DNA of 48,607 nt, from positions 1 through 48,607 of the forward strand of contig NWUY0304356472.1 in assembly GCA_004151065.3 (NCBI GenBank), written 5' to 3'. The DNA comes from Larix sibirica (taxonomy: Eukaryota > Streptophyta > Pinopsida > Pinales > Pinaceae). The number at the start of each line of letters is the position of its first letter. The first letter of the stretch is position 1. Positions 21,801-32,157 of this stretch are shown in pieces. The notes beneath the pieces were generated by a model. The model had not been told where the DNA came from. It ran no database searches and was given only the letters and a program-made list of their open reading frames with translations. The position numbers were made by a program, and so were the translations under genes.

Positions 21801-24030
21801 TTTCTTTCTTACCTTTGAACGGGTCATGGCTTACCTTTTTTTACTGGTTACACTTAACCTAGCTATCTTACTCATACATCTGCTATACATACTACCTCTC
21901 ATTCCTATACCCTCCACCTCTACCCTCTACCGCTATTTCACAGGTGGTCCTACCTCACTTACGTATATGAAGCACAGGGTTACTACAGCACCTAACATAG
22001 AAATATAGAAATACTGACAGACATAACCAGAAGGTCATGTTTATAGCTCTTATCATTTTAAGTCTCATAGCCACCAGTAAGTTATAGAACTCTTGTCAGT
22101 GCAGCTCTAGTAAGTAAGTGTATGAAACTCTTTGTCGATGCATGAATGAAGCTCTACTCAGTCCCAAGTTGTCCGTGCCAAGTTGTCAATCATAGTTGAG
22201 AGCCAGTGGTCGCCAATAGTCAGTGGATGGGGCAAAGAGGGACTATGTGCTCTTAACAACTTATATGTGATGCATGGGTACAAGGGTTAGCGAGACTTAA
22301 CACCAAGACAGAGTTGCTAATGCTCGTTATATACGATGACCTGTTTAGGATCATACAACATACACATAGAACCTTCCATAAGATCAGGGAGGTTGAGTCA
22401 TTAACGCTGCTCAGGTAGTTGCATTCATGCAGGTCTGGTAGGTAGTGTAATTCACGCTGGGTAGGGTTTTGCCAGTAAGGGAGGAGGTGCATTATGTAGT
22501 CAGTCCCAGTAGTCAGGTGCAAACATCCCCCCAACTCCACCCATTCCAAGTTGTCACCAGTAAGACGAGAAATAGTTACCCAGCACGCAATTTAGCTGAG
22601 CTACAGCGAATAAGGTTTAATAAGTTTCCTTAGTTCCATGAGCTAAAGCAAAGAACTAATTATAGCTCTGTTCCATATGCTAGATGCAGAATACATATTT
22701 TGACTTTTTCTTTATAAAAGAAATCCAAGAAGAATCCATATCTATGGGTAGGTTATATTTATTATCCCTCGACGGGATAGCTATATGAAAATAGAAAGCA
22801 AAGGCATCTACACCCTTGTATCGAACCTGTAATGGCTGGCAATGCTCGGCTAAACTAACTAGGGAACGATCTGTAAGGTTATAGTTCATAGAATAGAAAA
22901 TCCATACAAGAATAATCTCTCTATTATGTGTAACCCACATTACCACCAGACGATATTTAGTTCTCAATCGGCTCAGGTCAAGAAAGACTGAAGCTCATTA
23001 TTATACAATATGGAACTATGTTATACTCGCATATTTAGCTAATTGAAACGGACTAAGGTAAGGTACTTATCTGGCTTTCACTCCCTCTTGTTAAAAGAAT
23101 GGCAACTATACCATCCATATGGATGACATTACGAGGCATTACCAATAAAAAAGTACCCCGTTCATTACAGGAACGAGAGAGAACCCCCGGACAGGAGTAT
23201 TCACACATTGGCTATGTGCCTTTTAATGGATGCCTCCGGGCATGCTGTGAACGGCATAATAAAATATGTACGACGTTTCACTTTGCCATTGTCAGTAGTT
23301 CTGAGTGCATGTGGACTACAGCTACTCTGGATAAGTTACCCCATCCCAGGAGATAAAGAAGTTAAACCCACCCTTCGTATACATAAAAAGAGGATATGTC
23401 CCCCATGTTATCAACAGATAGGATAAAATATCGACGGAAGCAATTTCAATTAGAACGGTAACAACTTATTACCACATGAATGAAGTATTATATTTAGATT
23501 AGGAAGGGTTTCAAATAGAGGACGGATAGAGTTAACTGGTAATTTCACTACTGAAAGGTGGCATATGCCTATTTAGATGGAAAATTCCATTAACCCTAAA
23601 ACTTTGAACATAAGCCGGAAAGTCCCTCCTACCTCTCCACGTTCTTGCTGCTAGTCGTTTGCTGCGTTTTACTCTTGGGCTAAGTCGTTCCCCCTATTTT
23701 GGCTTCATCCACCTTCGCCCTACCCCCTAGGATACTTCTCTCATCTTGGGTCAGCCTCGGAAGTGTTATTTAGTATGGGTATCCTTCGTTTTGGCTAAGT
23801 CGTTTCATTTTGCTTGCTGGTCTGCGTTATTTCCGCATTAAATCAGACTTGGTTTTGCTCTCTTCCTAGTGTTGGTGCCTCGACTCCTAAAACCAGCGTG
23901 TCCCGTGAGTTAGATGACTCTGCCCCCACTGTTTTATTTATTTATTTTCCTGTTATCCCGCGGGCTATGCGCCTTTATCTTTAACCAACCCTAGAATGAA
24001 GATGAAATCTTGCCTCTCCTTTCAATCTAA
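21801..24030. other. Spacer with family E words
   Basis: CCAAGTTGTC followed by (A/C)CCAGTAAG words recur at about 22,167-22,185 and 22,546-22,563. Related TTCAAGTTGTTAC words occur at 16,932 and 25,917. TGGCATATGCCTATTTAGATGG at 23,560 belongs to family J (41.76-42.06 kb). GGCTAAGTCGTT occurs twice (23,680 and 23,795). Frames of 68-98 codons (for example 22,253-22,549 minus and 22,680-22,967 minus) have no recognisable product. Confidence 0.5.
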
Positions 24031-24035
24031 TAGGC

Positions 24036-24470
24036 GGGCCTACTTTTCCTGGTGCTTATGAGAAGGCTGCTGGGTCAACTGCTCTTGGTAATGCTGGGAA
24101 GAATGCTCCTTCAACTGGTTCCGTTTCAGCTTATGATGGAAATAATGACGCCGGTTCAACTGATGCTTAGAATCCTTTTGCTCTTTAAAATGATCCAGGT
24201 CATTCTTTTCTTTCTTGTCCCGGTTCTAATGAAGCTGCTGGTGCTGCTTCTTCTTTGAATGATCCAGGGAATAAAGCTTATTCGACTGGTGTTGATGGAA
24301 ATGATCCCGGAAATGCTTCTAATGCTGATGTAACTGCTATTGGAAATGCTGGAAATAATGATGTCGGGAATTATGTTGGTTCAACTGCTTGTGCTTCGCC
24401 TTGTGCTGCCAGGAATGAAGCCGCTTCAACTGCTTATGTAAATGCTGCCAGGAATTCTAGAATATGTGAA
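24036..24470 (+). repeat. Family A array, copy A2 (sense)
   Basis: One reading frame is open from 24,036 to beyond 24,470 apart from two stops (24,168-24,170 and 24,186-24,188). It gives motifs AAGSTALGNAGKNAPST, GSNEAAGAAS, NDPGNKAYST and GNAGNNDVGN, with codons mainly GCT, GGT/GGA, AAT, ACT, TCA, GAT and TAT. The segment 24,189-24,272 aligns with 41,289-41,372, including an exact 23-nt block. GGAAGAATGCTCCTTCAACT at 24,097 recurs at 29,624. A second frame (24,052-24,258) is also open and Leu/Met-rich because CTGCTG words read as LL. No initiation context or homologous protein is recognised. Confidence 0.8.
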
Positions 24471-24730
24471 TCTTTAGAAGCAGCATTCGTTCTAGCATTC
24501 TCAGCTTCATTAGAACAAGCAGCCCCAGAAGCAGCACCAGTGAAAGCAGCATTGTTCCTAGCATTCCCTTAAAAAGTTGAGGAGAAGGTCATTATAAACA
24601 GAATAATTCCCAGCAGAACAAGGAGGCCCAGGATCATTTCCAGGAACACAAGGAGTCCCAGCGGCATTATAACCACAAGCAGAACCAGGCTAAGCAGCCT
24701 TCCCAGAAGCACCAGTCAGAGCCACTCATT
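24471..24730 (-). repeat. Family A array, copy A3 (antisense, tail to tail with A2)
   Basis: Directly after A2 the same vocabulary appears complemented. On the minus strand it reads GNARNNAAFTGAASGAAC, SNEAENARTNAAS, then GNDPGPPCSAGNYSVYND and TGASGKAA before a stop. The 20 nt at 24,494-24,513 are the exact complement of 34,051-34,070 in copy A6. The switch from sense to antisense occurs at CTTTAGAA (24,472-24,479), a word also present where copy A7 turns (41,679-41,686). Together A2 and A3 could fold as a long imperfect hairpin. Confidence 0.75.
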
Positions 24731-25084
24731 GCAGATCATAGCTGCCATAATATCAGTTTTTTCATATCCAAAAGGTGATTATTATAAGTATTGTGTTACC
24801 AGTTTGACATTAACAGGAAGGAAGCAGGTTGTCGACGAGTTTAAGACGGGATGTATAAGAACAAACAGTTTATTGCTTGCTTTCTTATATTTTTCCCGCC
24901 CCACATCCAATAAATACTTAGGAGCCGGGCCAGGGTTGCACGAAAGTAAGAAGAAGGATATGGCGTTTACAAGGGCAGATAAGGAGGAAACAACCTACGC
25001 GATGGATGTAAAGAGCTAATATACGGGGACGAATCAACGGTAAGACACAGGGTGGGAATATTAATTGAGGGCTACACGTATAGC
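24731..25084. other. Spacer with one small frame
   Basis: A 96-codon frame (24,729-25,019) encodes a mixed, mostly hydrophilic peptide with a short hydrophobic start. I recognise no domain and do not support it as a gene. Confidence 0.45.
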
Positions 25085-25205
25085 TACACGATCATCAGGT
25101 TACTCCATTAGGTGGTTCAATCGATGAGCTTCAATTAGGTCGATCATGAGGTACAATCGATGAGGTACAAGTGATGTTACCCCGATCATTAGGTTACTAT
25201 ATGCA
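25085..25205 (+). repeat. Degenerate TCGATGAGGTACAA tandem array
   Basis: CGATCATCAGGTTACTCC, TTCAATCGATGAGC, CGATCATGAGGTACAATCG, ATGAGGTACAAG and CGATCATTAGGTTACTA follow each other at 15-25 nt spacing. This is a local minisatellite. Confidence 0.65.
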
Positions 25206-26374
25206 TGTCGAGTTCATTTTGATGTTGAATTGGCGTTGGTGATTGCTTGTTGCTTTTAGATATTTTTTGGCGGACTAGTGAAGCCGGGGTAGCACGAGAA
25301 GAGAGGCAAGTCAAAGAGAAAAAAATGTCCATAGGGCTAAGAAAGACTGAAGCTGCTATAGTCCAGTTCTTCATAGGGAGCTCTACAGCTTAAGACTAAA
25401 GCATGTGTCCATCTCCAGGCGGAACTAACTGAACTAAGCTAGTTTTTTTAGGCAATTGTTTCCATGGCACTACTGGGAAGGATAATATGTGGTAAAATTA
25501 AATACATAAAGGTGGCCTGCCTATACAGATGGTAAATTTGCTTAATAAAAGGTAGCATACCCAGCAGATAATAAAAATTGTAATCACGTATCCTCGCCCT
25601 TCTTAGGTCGGGCGAGCAATCAATTTTATATCTATATGGAAAAATTAACAAGTGAGAGGGTGGCATGGGTAGTAGATCCAACAATTGAAGATCCAGGATA
25701 CATGTTTCATTACAGCTTAAGACAGTTTGGTGAGAGCTTATTTGTGATTTACTACCAGGGGTTATATTATAAAATAAAGTAAGTTAGTAGACAGGTTGGT
25801 GCTAGGATGTCCAGCTTAATCTATTACTCCCCGAACGAAGCTCTCACCAAAAGGGTAAGTTAACATTACCCCAACTTCACACATTACAAGTTGCCACCGG
25901 GCGACAAAAGGGAGTTCAAGTTGTTACCTGAAGAGCATAGTGATTTAGACAAGTAAGTTTCACCAGATGTTAAAGAGAGGGAACCACCCATTGTTCTCAA
26001 CAGGCCCAAGATAGTTAGTGAGCTCCCCCGTAACCCCGAAGGAACTATGTGCAGTAAACAATGGTGGCTATGCTTATGTGAATGGCTTCGTGCAGTGAGG
26101 AAAACGGCGGCTTCTATGCGAGTTTCCCGTGCGTGTTCCCACCATAAAAAATTGAACCCCCTGTCACACCGGCTTATAGGATAATATATGTAACCCATGC
26201 CCCCCTGGCCTTACAATCCTGCATGAATTCATCAATTTGACTATAATGGATTATAGTGCTTTACCCCATATGGATAAATAAACCTTGCTTGGACTCCCTT
26301 GCTAGCGTTAATTCGACCATGTGTCTGTCGAAGATCCTAAAAAAGGTGCATCTTAAGTAACGTATATTTGTGTT
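25206..26374. other. Spacer with family J and E words, reversed
   Basis: GGTGGCCTGCCTATACAGATGG and AAAAGGTAGCATACC (25,510-25,560) are complements of family J words (41.76-42.06 kb). TTGCCACCGGGCGAC and TTCAAGTTGTTACC (25,891-25,927) echo 16,908-16,945. CCGTGCGTGTTCCCACCA (26,128) echoes 6,952. The 104-codon minus frame at 25,884-26,198 has no recognisable features. Confidence 0.5.
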
Positions 26375-26535
26375 CCGAACCGCTGAGCCAAGTAGCTCAA
26401 CCGAGTATCCTATCTTAGTATCTAAGCCAAGCCAAGCAGTCAAATAGGGTAGCAGCCAGCCCAGTTAGCGCAGTTGATTAACCCAGTCTAGTATCCAAGC
26501 CCAGCCCCGCCCAGCCAATGAATCCATCCACCAAT
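26375..26535 (-). repeat. Family B array, reversed
   Basis: CCAAGTAGCTCAACCGAGTATCC, TAGTATCTAAGCCAAGCC, GTAGCAGCCAGCCC and TAGTATCCAAGCCCAGCCC are complements of family B words (GGATACTCGG, GGGCTTGGATACT). There is no coding capacity of interest. Confidence 0.6.
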
Positions 26536-28340
26536 ATACTAACATGGGGAACCTTCATGAAAAGGCATCTTAAATAAAAACCTCGCTCTTTTACTACTTT
26601 AGAGCGGCTCCGCCCCTCTCCCGACCAAAGGGAGGGAAAGTGGATAAATCCCTTCAATTTATATAATTTCCTTGGACCCCATTTGCTAAATATAAAAAAA
26701 GAAAGTTATTATTTTTTTTTTTCAAGATTTTATTACAATCCGAACTTTTTGCCTGCTCCGACTAGGCTATCAATAAATCAAACGCACCTAGCTCTACCAA
26801 ATTGGATAAAATTAGCCAATATATTTTTCACCTTCCCGTGTAAAGATGCGGTATAGAGTCCGTATATCCTGGATAGATGCAGTATAGCCGCGGTAGTATA
26901 AGTAGAAGCTTTAAATAATCCCTACTGAATTAATAAGCAAGGTTCGTTTAGGTAGGAGCGGGTATTACGACCCACCTCATTAAATAAAGGTGGTGGGCTT
27001 TAAATAAAGTAGTAGCGCGTGCCGCTTGCGTTCGCACGCATGGGAAAGGAAATGACTGCAAAAAACAAAAATAAGGGAACCGGTCAAGTCCCTTGGGAAC
27101 AATTTGGTTGGGTGACATCCCTAGGGGAGAAGGAAGAATAGATGGTAAATTCTTATTTGCATCTACACCATGGAAGTGAGCAGCAAGTAGCCACCCCCAC
27201 GACGCCAGTTGAACACCCTCAATACTAGTCACCCCACTGCTAAACCCCAACAAGCCAACGCACGTTGTGACTTGTTGGCAGCATTGCACACCACCTCCGG
27301 GTCAAGGTTCAAGTTCAGAAGATTCCAAACTGAGCAGAAGGAATCCACGGTGGAGTCAACAGAGCAGGGAGGTGATGGACCAGCGGGGTACCCCTTTTGG
27401 CTATCACTCCGAATAAGTTTGCAAGGAAGGCACATGGTCCAAATGTAGCACTATATAGATCTGTATTTTACAGATATACCCTCCCTTCCCAGGTTAATAA
27501 CAGAGTATACTTCTGAGATCACAGATAGTTTAAAGAATAAGGAAAGACTAATTAAGGATCTGCGCAGATCTATAATCTTTGCCTAATGAACTTTTTACAT
27601 TCAAACAGCCGTCTGCACTGGCTAGCAACAACGTCAACAAATGCAAGGCCGCTGCATTAAAAACTAAAATAAAATAGTTATAGTAATAAAACCAAGAGTT
27701 AAGACCCCATTGTGGCACGAAAACGCTTTTGACTAAATAACTCCGAAACACAAATTCTTTTAAGAGCATTTTATCCACTAAATATTGCCGAGAGTTCTCG
27801 GAGAAGGGAAACACTTTAGAGCTGTGTTATTGCATGGTTCCATAAGCTATGTTTCGCTATTGCAGGGTCTTCCTTACTTAAAAGTCCAATTCATATGATT
27901 ATGGGGAACACCCCCGATAAGGTCCACAAAGTGGTCATACAGAGCTAGAAAATAAAATTGAAGCAGTTTATATAAATTTTTGTTATTCGTCTGAATCATA
28001 GGTTTTTCACCCTTATTCTTTTATTGTTCGCTGCCAATTATCACTTTAAGTTCCGTGCATTCCACACTCGTACTTTTCACCCGGTACGAACTAGGCATTT
28101 CGAGAGTGTTGGAGTTAGTGGTGAAGTTAGAATAAGAATAACTCTTCAATTTATTTAGTTTCCATCAGTTCCTTTCCTTCTTTAAAGGCATGAAGTTTGG
28201 GCCTCCCTTCTAAATAAATAAGGGCAAGAAAGATCTATCAATCTTAAGAAAAATAAGAAAATATACTGAGTGTAGCAACGTATATAAGCTCTATAGCAAT
28301 AGATGGGTAACTCCTCTCCTGGGTATTGGCTATCGGTAAT
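26536..28340. other. Spacer with no recognisable gene
   Basis: A 13-nt T run lies near 26,711-26,723. GCGTGC/GCACGC arms around 27,014-27,036 could form a short hairpin. Opposing small frames at 26,948-27,448 overlap on both strands. A minus frame at 27,548-27,814 (88 codons, Tyr/Phe/Leu-rich) is open but unsupported. GATGCGGTATAGAG and GATGCAGTATAGCC near 26,845 and 26,876 are a weak tandem pair. Confidence 0.5.
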
Positions 28341-28352
28341 TGGCCCCTCCTT

Positions 28353-29394
28353 CCTGGGAATGCCGGAAATGATCAAAATGCTTATGCTAGGAATAATGCT
28401 CCTTCAAATGGTGCTGATTGGAATTATTCTGAGACTGCTAGGGGAACTGGGGCTGGAAATAATAATTATTAGAATGATGATGCCGGAAATTATGCTTATG
28501 GAACTGCTGGTCGTTCTGCCGCTTGTCCTGGGACGACTCGTGCTCCCAGTAATTATATAATATGTGAATATGATGGTTCAAATGCTCCTGGAACCGGTTA
28601 TGCTGTTCCTTCAACTGCTGATTCAGCCGCTGGTGCAACTGCTCATGGGGATGCCCTGGTAACTGCTGCTGCCAGCAATTATATAATATGTGAATGCTGC
28701 CTCCTTCAACAGCTTATGAAAATGCTTATGGAACTTATGCAGGAATTGAGGAAGCTGGGAATGAAACTGCTTCAAATGATCCAAATGCTTCTTTTGAATG
28801 CCAATTCAACTGCTGATGATTTAAATCATTCCGTTTCTGCTGAGGCTGAGAATAAAGCTTGTGCTTTGAATCCTTGTGGGGCTGGGACTGGTGGTGGGGA
28901 TGCTTCTATTAAACTGCTCTTTCAACTGCTGATGAAAAAATTCCATTTTACTTATGTGATGCTTCTGGTGGGGATGTTGATTCTGCTACTTTGGATGAGA
29001 CTGGTTCAATTGATGCAAATTATGCTTGGCCCGCGGCTGCTGATCGAACTTTTTTTGGAACTACTTCCGGTTCTGCCGCTTCAACTGATTATTGAACTGC
29101 TCTTTGAAATATCCTTCAACTGGTACTGGAAATGATCCTGGAACTGAGGCTGGTACTCCTTCAATTGATGTTGGTTCTACTACTGGTGATGCTGGGAATT
29201 ATGCTTATGCCAGTCATAGTGCTGCCAGTAATTATACTGGTTCAACGGGTGCTTATCATAATGCTTTTACTGGGGCTACTTGTGACCCCGGGAATAATGA
29301 TGCTGGAACTGCTTATGGAGCTGGTTGTGCTGCTCGTACTGGGGGGAATAATCCTTGTGCAGCTGGGGTTGCTGGGAAGCCCCTTTATAAATAA
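28353..29394 (+). repeat. Family A array, copy A4 part 1 (longest)
   Basis: The Gly/Asn/Ala-type frame runs almost continuously for about 1.04 kb, switching register at about 28,703, 28,797, 28,922 and 29,104. Segments read PGNAGNDQNAYARNNAPS, NDDAGNYAYGTAGRSAACPG, PSTAYENAYGTYAG, NANSTADDLNHSV, DETGSIDANYAWPAAADRT, and from 29,104 a stop-free stretch with GDAGNYAYASHSAASNYTGS. Only a handful of stops occur. A 19-nt phrase, AATTATATAATATGTGAAT, recurs at 28,551 and 28,677 (126 bp, 42 codons apart). GGTTATGCTGTTCCTTCAAC at 28,596 recurs in copy A6. It may be a decayed coding repeat or a satellite with a triplet-based unit. Confidence 0.8.
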
Positions 29395-29461
29395 ACTTTT
29401 ATTACGGAATCCCGTGCCCAAATAAAATATCCAAATAGCCCGTTTCGGCTGATTAGGGGAA
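29395..29461. other. Insert between the two parts of copy A4
   Basis: This short sequence (CTTTTATTACGGAATCC, AATAAAATATCCAAATAGCC) has none of the family A words. It separates two stretches that do. Confidence 0.5.
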
Positions 29462-29684
29462 TCCTTATTCAAATGATGATGAAAATGCTGCTGCCTATAA
29501 TAAAGTTGGTTCAACTGGTTGTTCAACCGCTGATTCAAATGATCCTGGTTATGATCTACTTTTCCTGGCCCCCTTTTGCTGCTTGTGCTGCTTAGGCTGA
29601 AACGAATTTTGCTAGTGCTGCTAGGAAGAATGCTCCTTCAACTGCTGATGGAAATTATCCTGGTACTGCTGGGAAGGAAAATGC
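29462..29684 (+). repeat. Family A array, copy A4 part 2
   Basis: The frame resumes: PYSNDDENAAAYNKVGSTG, CSTADSNDPGYD, then after a shift AETNFASAARKNAPSTADG and NYPGTAGKENA. One stop falls inside. GGAAGAATGCTCCTTCAACT at 29,624-29,643 is shared with copy A2. Confidence 0.75.
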
Positions 29685-30898
29685 AATATAGAAAGAATGG
29701 GGATTAATAAAACCCATTGTATTATATGGAAATAAAATAAGCTACCGGGGGAGAATCAATAGATTGATGCCGCTAGCCGAGGAAATAAAAGCGCTGTTTA
29801 AAGAGGAGGAGGCTCACCCGACCCGAGGAGGGTTAGGAACCCTGACGTTTACCTTGTCTATTTTTTAATTTGTAATCCTTAGCATCAGTGAAACAAGGTA
29901 TCATCCTTTATTTATTAAGGGCAGGCACCAATTTGAATATGGATGTATGCTTTCTGTTGTCTACTTCTGGTCTGCTTTATGTATAGTATCCATTGTATTT
30001 CTAGATTTCAATGAAGAATGATTCTTCCACTCTTCTTTAGTTACTAGCTAGTTACCCTCGTGCCCCAACCCCAATACTGGATGTTTATCTCAAGAAACGA
30101 CAATATATCTCCCCCAATTGTTTTAACCAACCATTGTTTCCTTTCAACTCGATCTTTCTTTTCTCTTATCTGATGATAACACGGCTCAAGCAATATGCTT
30201 ATAAGTAAACAACATGGCTAAATGTATCTCATCAGGTAGAAAACATGGGTAACTCAAAAGATCTCTCCCGTTTCATGGATCGATGACCCGGAGGTCCGAA
30301 TGCGAGGTACGATAATTCGGGGTAAATAAATGGGTGCTTTAGATGATGGGTGAACTGTTTTTACTATACTCAATAGGGTTTATAGGTAGACTCACCGTGC
30401 AATGTAAGGATGGTTGCAATGGGTGGGCTAGCTAGCTGGGATGGCTGGGATTACTTACTGCTATACGGCAATAGGGGAACAGGTTATCCTATTTTCACTT
30501 ACCATAATGCCACCTTTGGTTACTTCAATTTCCATTTGGATGTTGGCATTAGAGCTTTTTAGCTATTATTACTTCCCAACCCACCTTCTATCCACCTTTG
30601 ATTAAGCTAATTTAATCTCTTGGGCTGTTGGTAAGGCCACCTTTTAACTAGCAAATTTACCAGGTACGAGCGCTGCTCTCTAAAGTAAAGGAGGGAGGGT
30701 AATCTCGTCTATGTCTAGCTGGTAGGATGTTTAGGCCTCCTGTCTAGTCCTCTCATTATTTGTCCGTCCGTGGTACACCTATTGGTAAGTTGCCTGTGGC
30801 CAGTGGGATCGCCTAGTAGTTCTTTCTTTGTTCGAGCGCCAGGGGCGAGCGTAGCTTGAAGTATTACCGTCTCGTGCAGTCAGTACTACTCTCTACTA
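29685..30898. other. Spacer with no recognisable gene
   Basis: It contains the CGATGACCCG repeat copy (30,243-30,312). GGGCTAGCTAGCTGGGATGG at 30,424 is related to 41,095-41,150. GCCACCTTTGGTTACTTCAA at 30,510 resembles 31,440. GAAGTATTACCGTCTCGTG at 30,858 resembles 34,899. There are no frames of note. Confidence 0.5.
30243..30312 (+). repeat. Dispersed repeat copy, CGATGACCCG type (partner 17,586-17,650)
   Basis: TTTCATGGATCGATGACCCG followed by GGAGGTCCG and GCGAGGTACG is shared in order with 17.59 kb and in part with 33.33-33.37 kb. The copies are direct and diverged. Confidence 0.6.
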
Positions 30899-31262
30899 GT
30901 GTTAATATATGATGTTGCCATACATATGTTTTACTTGTCCAATAAAAAGACCTAGCTGGGAAAATATTACCAGCAGACGAGATAATAGATATAGATATGT
31001 CCCTAGCCTAGAGAGTGTGCTTAGCTCTTAGCACGTGGGGCAGGGGAAATGGGCTTGCTGTCTACTTGCACCCCAGAAGTGCAGCCCGGGTTAGCCGAGA
31101 GGAAACGACATGGCCTTTTCTCTATATCTCTACGGGAAGGCATAATATCTACAGAAAGACCATAGATTATATATATGGGCACTTCTTAACTCTAGCGTTG
31201 CTGAGCTGGAACAGAATTCACAAAACCATCTCATTCGCTAGTTTGGAGCAATAAGATATATA
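30899..31262 (+). repeat. Family C copy
   Basis: AATATATGATGTTGCCATACATATG, GACTTGTCCAATAAAAAGACC, AAGTGCAGCC(…)GAGAGGAAACGACA and TCTCTACG recall the main block (TATATGATGTTGGCATAGAGACGT) and the copy at 36.7 kb (AGAAGTGCAGCC, GCAAGAGACACAC). The 79-codon frame at 31,015-31,254 opens over it without other support. Confidence 0.5.
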
Positions 31263-31860
31263 TTTTTGATGGTGTCACCACCACTTTTGTATAAACCTAC
31301 TGAGCAGGGTGGAAAGAAATACAATACCTTCTATTCGTATCCTCACCCCCTCACCCCAAAAGCTCAGGATAGAGAATGAGGCTCGAAGTATCTTTACTAG
31401 GGGTTAATAGACTTCTCCCTCTTGGGCTAGGGACCACGCCACCTTTGCTGACTTCAATTCCCAGAAGGTCGGGGTCATTAAATAAACATTCATTACCGGC
31501 TACTTCCTTCGCAGCGCCCAGTTTCATTACTCAAATTCGATGGCGGCTCTCGTACCTCCACCACTTTTGTCAATCGGGTTCGTACCTTCACCCCCTCATC
31601 CTCCCGAAGGAGAGAGTCCACCGGTTCATAGCTGAGCTTGCGGATCGGCTTCTCACTGAGCTTGCGGAACTTACCTCACTCTTTTCTATTCCTATTCCTT
31701 CGCTACCGAACTAACCTTTCCGAGCCTGCCCGAAACAACCTGCATTGCCTGCATAAACCAAACTTACCGAATGTTCCGAAACTGCTCTTGAACCTTGATA
31801 GCCTTCGCTTCCCGAACCTTGACCGAGCTTGTTTAGCTTGAGAGGAACCTGACTTAACTC
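31263..31860 (+). repeat. Pyrimidine-rich degenerate repeats
   Basis: CCACCACTTTTGT occurs at 31,277 and 31,558, each followed by TTCGTA(T/C)C(T/C)TCACCCCCTCA. CTGAGCTTGCGGA occurs at 31,631 and 31,657 (26-bp period). From 31,700 the words CCGAACTAACC, CCGAAACAACC, TACCGAATG, CCGAAACTGC, CCGAACCTTGACCGAGC repeat. The frames at 31,376-31,714 and 31,638-31,841 are by-products of low stop content. Confidence 0.55.
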
Positions 31861-32040
31861 ACCAACCTTTCCTCGCGCCGCCTATCCGCTTTCCGGACGA
31901 GAAGAGAAGCTGAACCTTACCTGTCCTATCCAAGCTACTCTAATGCCTGACCTTGAGACCTACTCTTACTCTGGTAGGAGGGGAAGGTGCGTTTAGCTCT
32001 TCCCCGAGGTAGGAGGGTGAGGGGCCCCCATTTGATAGCA
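31861..32040. other. Spacer
   Basis: Pyrimidine-rich sequence with GGTAGGAGGGGAAGG and GGTAGGAGGGTGAGG near 31,971 and 32,006 as a weak pair. No gene is seen. Confidence 0.45.
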
Positions 32041-32157
32041 ATAGGCCAGGTTCATAGAGAGGATGCGCAAGCAGGCTGGCCCCAACACAAAAGGGCGAGG
32101 AATTTACCACCCCATAGGCCAGGTTAACAGAGGCGAATTTACCACCATGTGTTTACA
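32041..32157 (+). repeat. 73-bp tandem duplication
   Basis: ATAGGCCAGGTT starts at 32,041 and 32,114, followed by CATAGAG/AACAGAG. GGCGA(GG)AATTTACCACC closes each copy (near 32,094 and 32,132). The second copy has lost about 30 bp in the middle. Confidence 0.7.

Noticed and set aside
22810-22850. Complement of TATCGAACCTGTAAT, resembling a tRNA T arm
   Set aside because: The T stem does not pair, and no anticodon or acceptor stem can be placed around it.
24052-24258. Leu/Met-rich open frame that looks like a membrane protein
   Set aside because: It is the alternative register of family A, in which CTGCTG reads as Leu-Leu; there is no independent support. The same applies to 28,303-28,560, 28,716-29,135, 29,132-29,425 and 33,318-33,515.
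28438-28638. Gln/His/Asn-rich minus-strand frame
   Set aside because: Antisense shadow of family A, as is 29,242-29,538.
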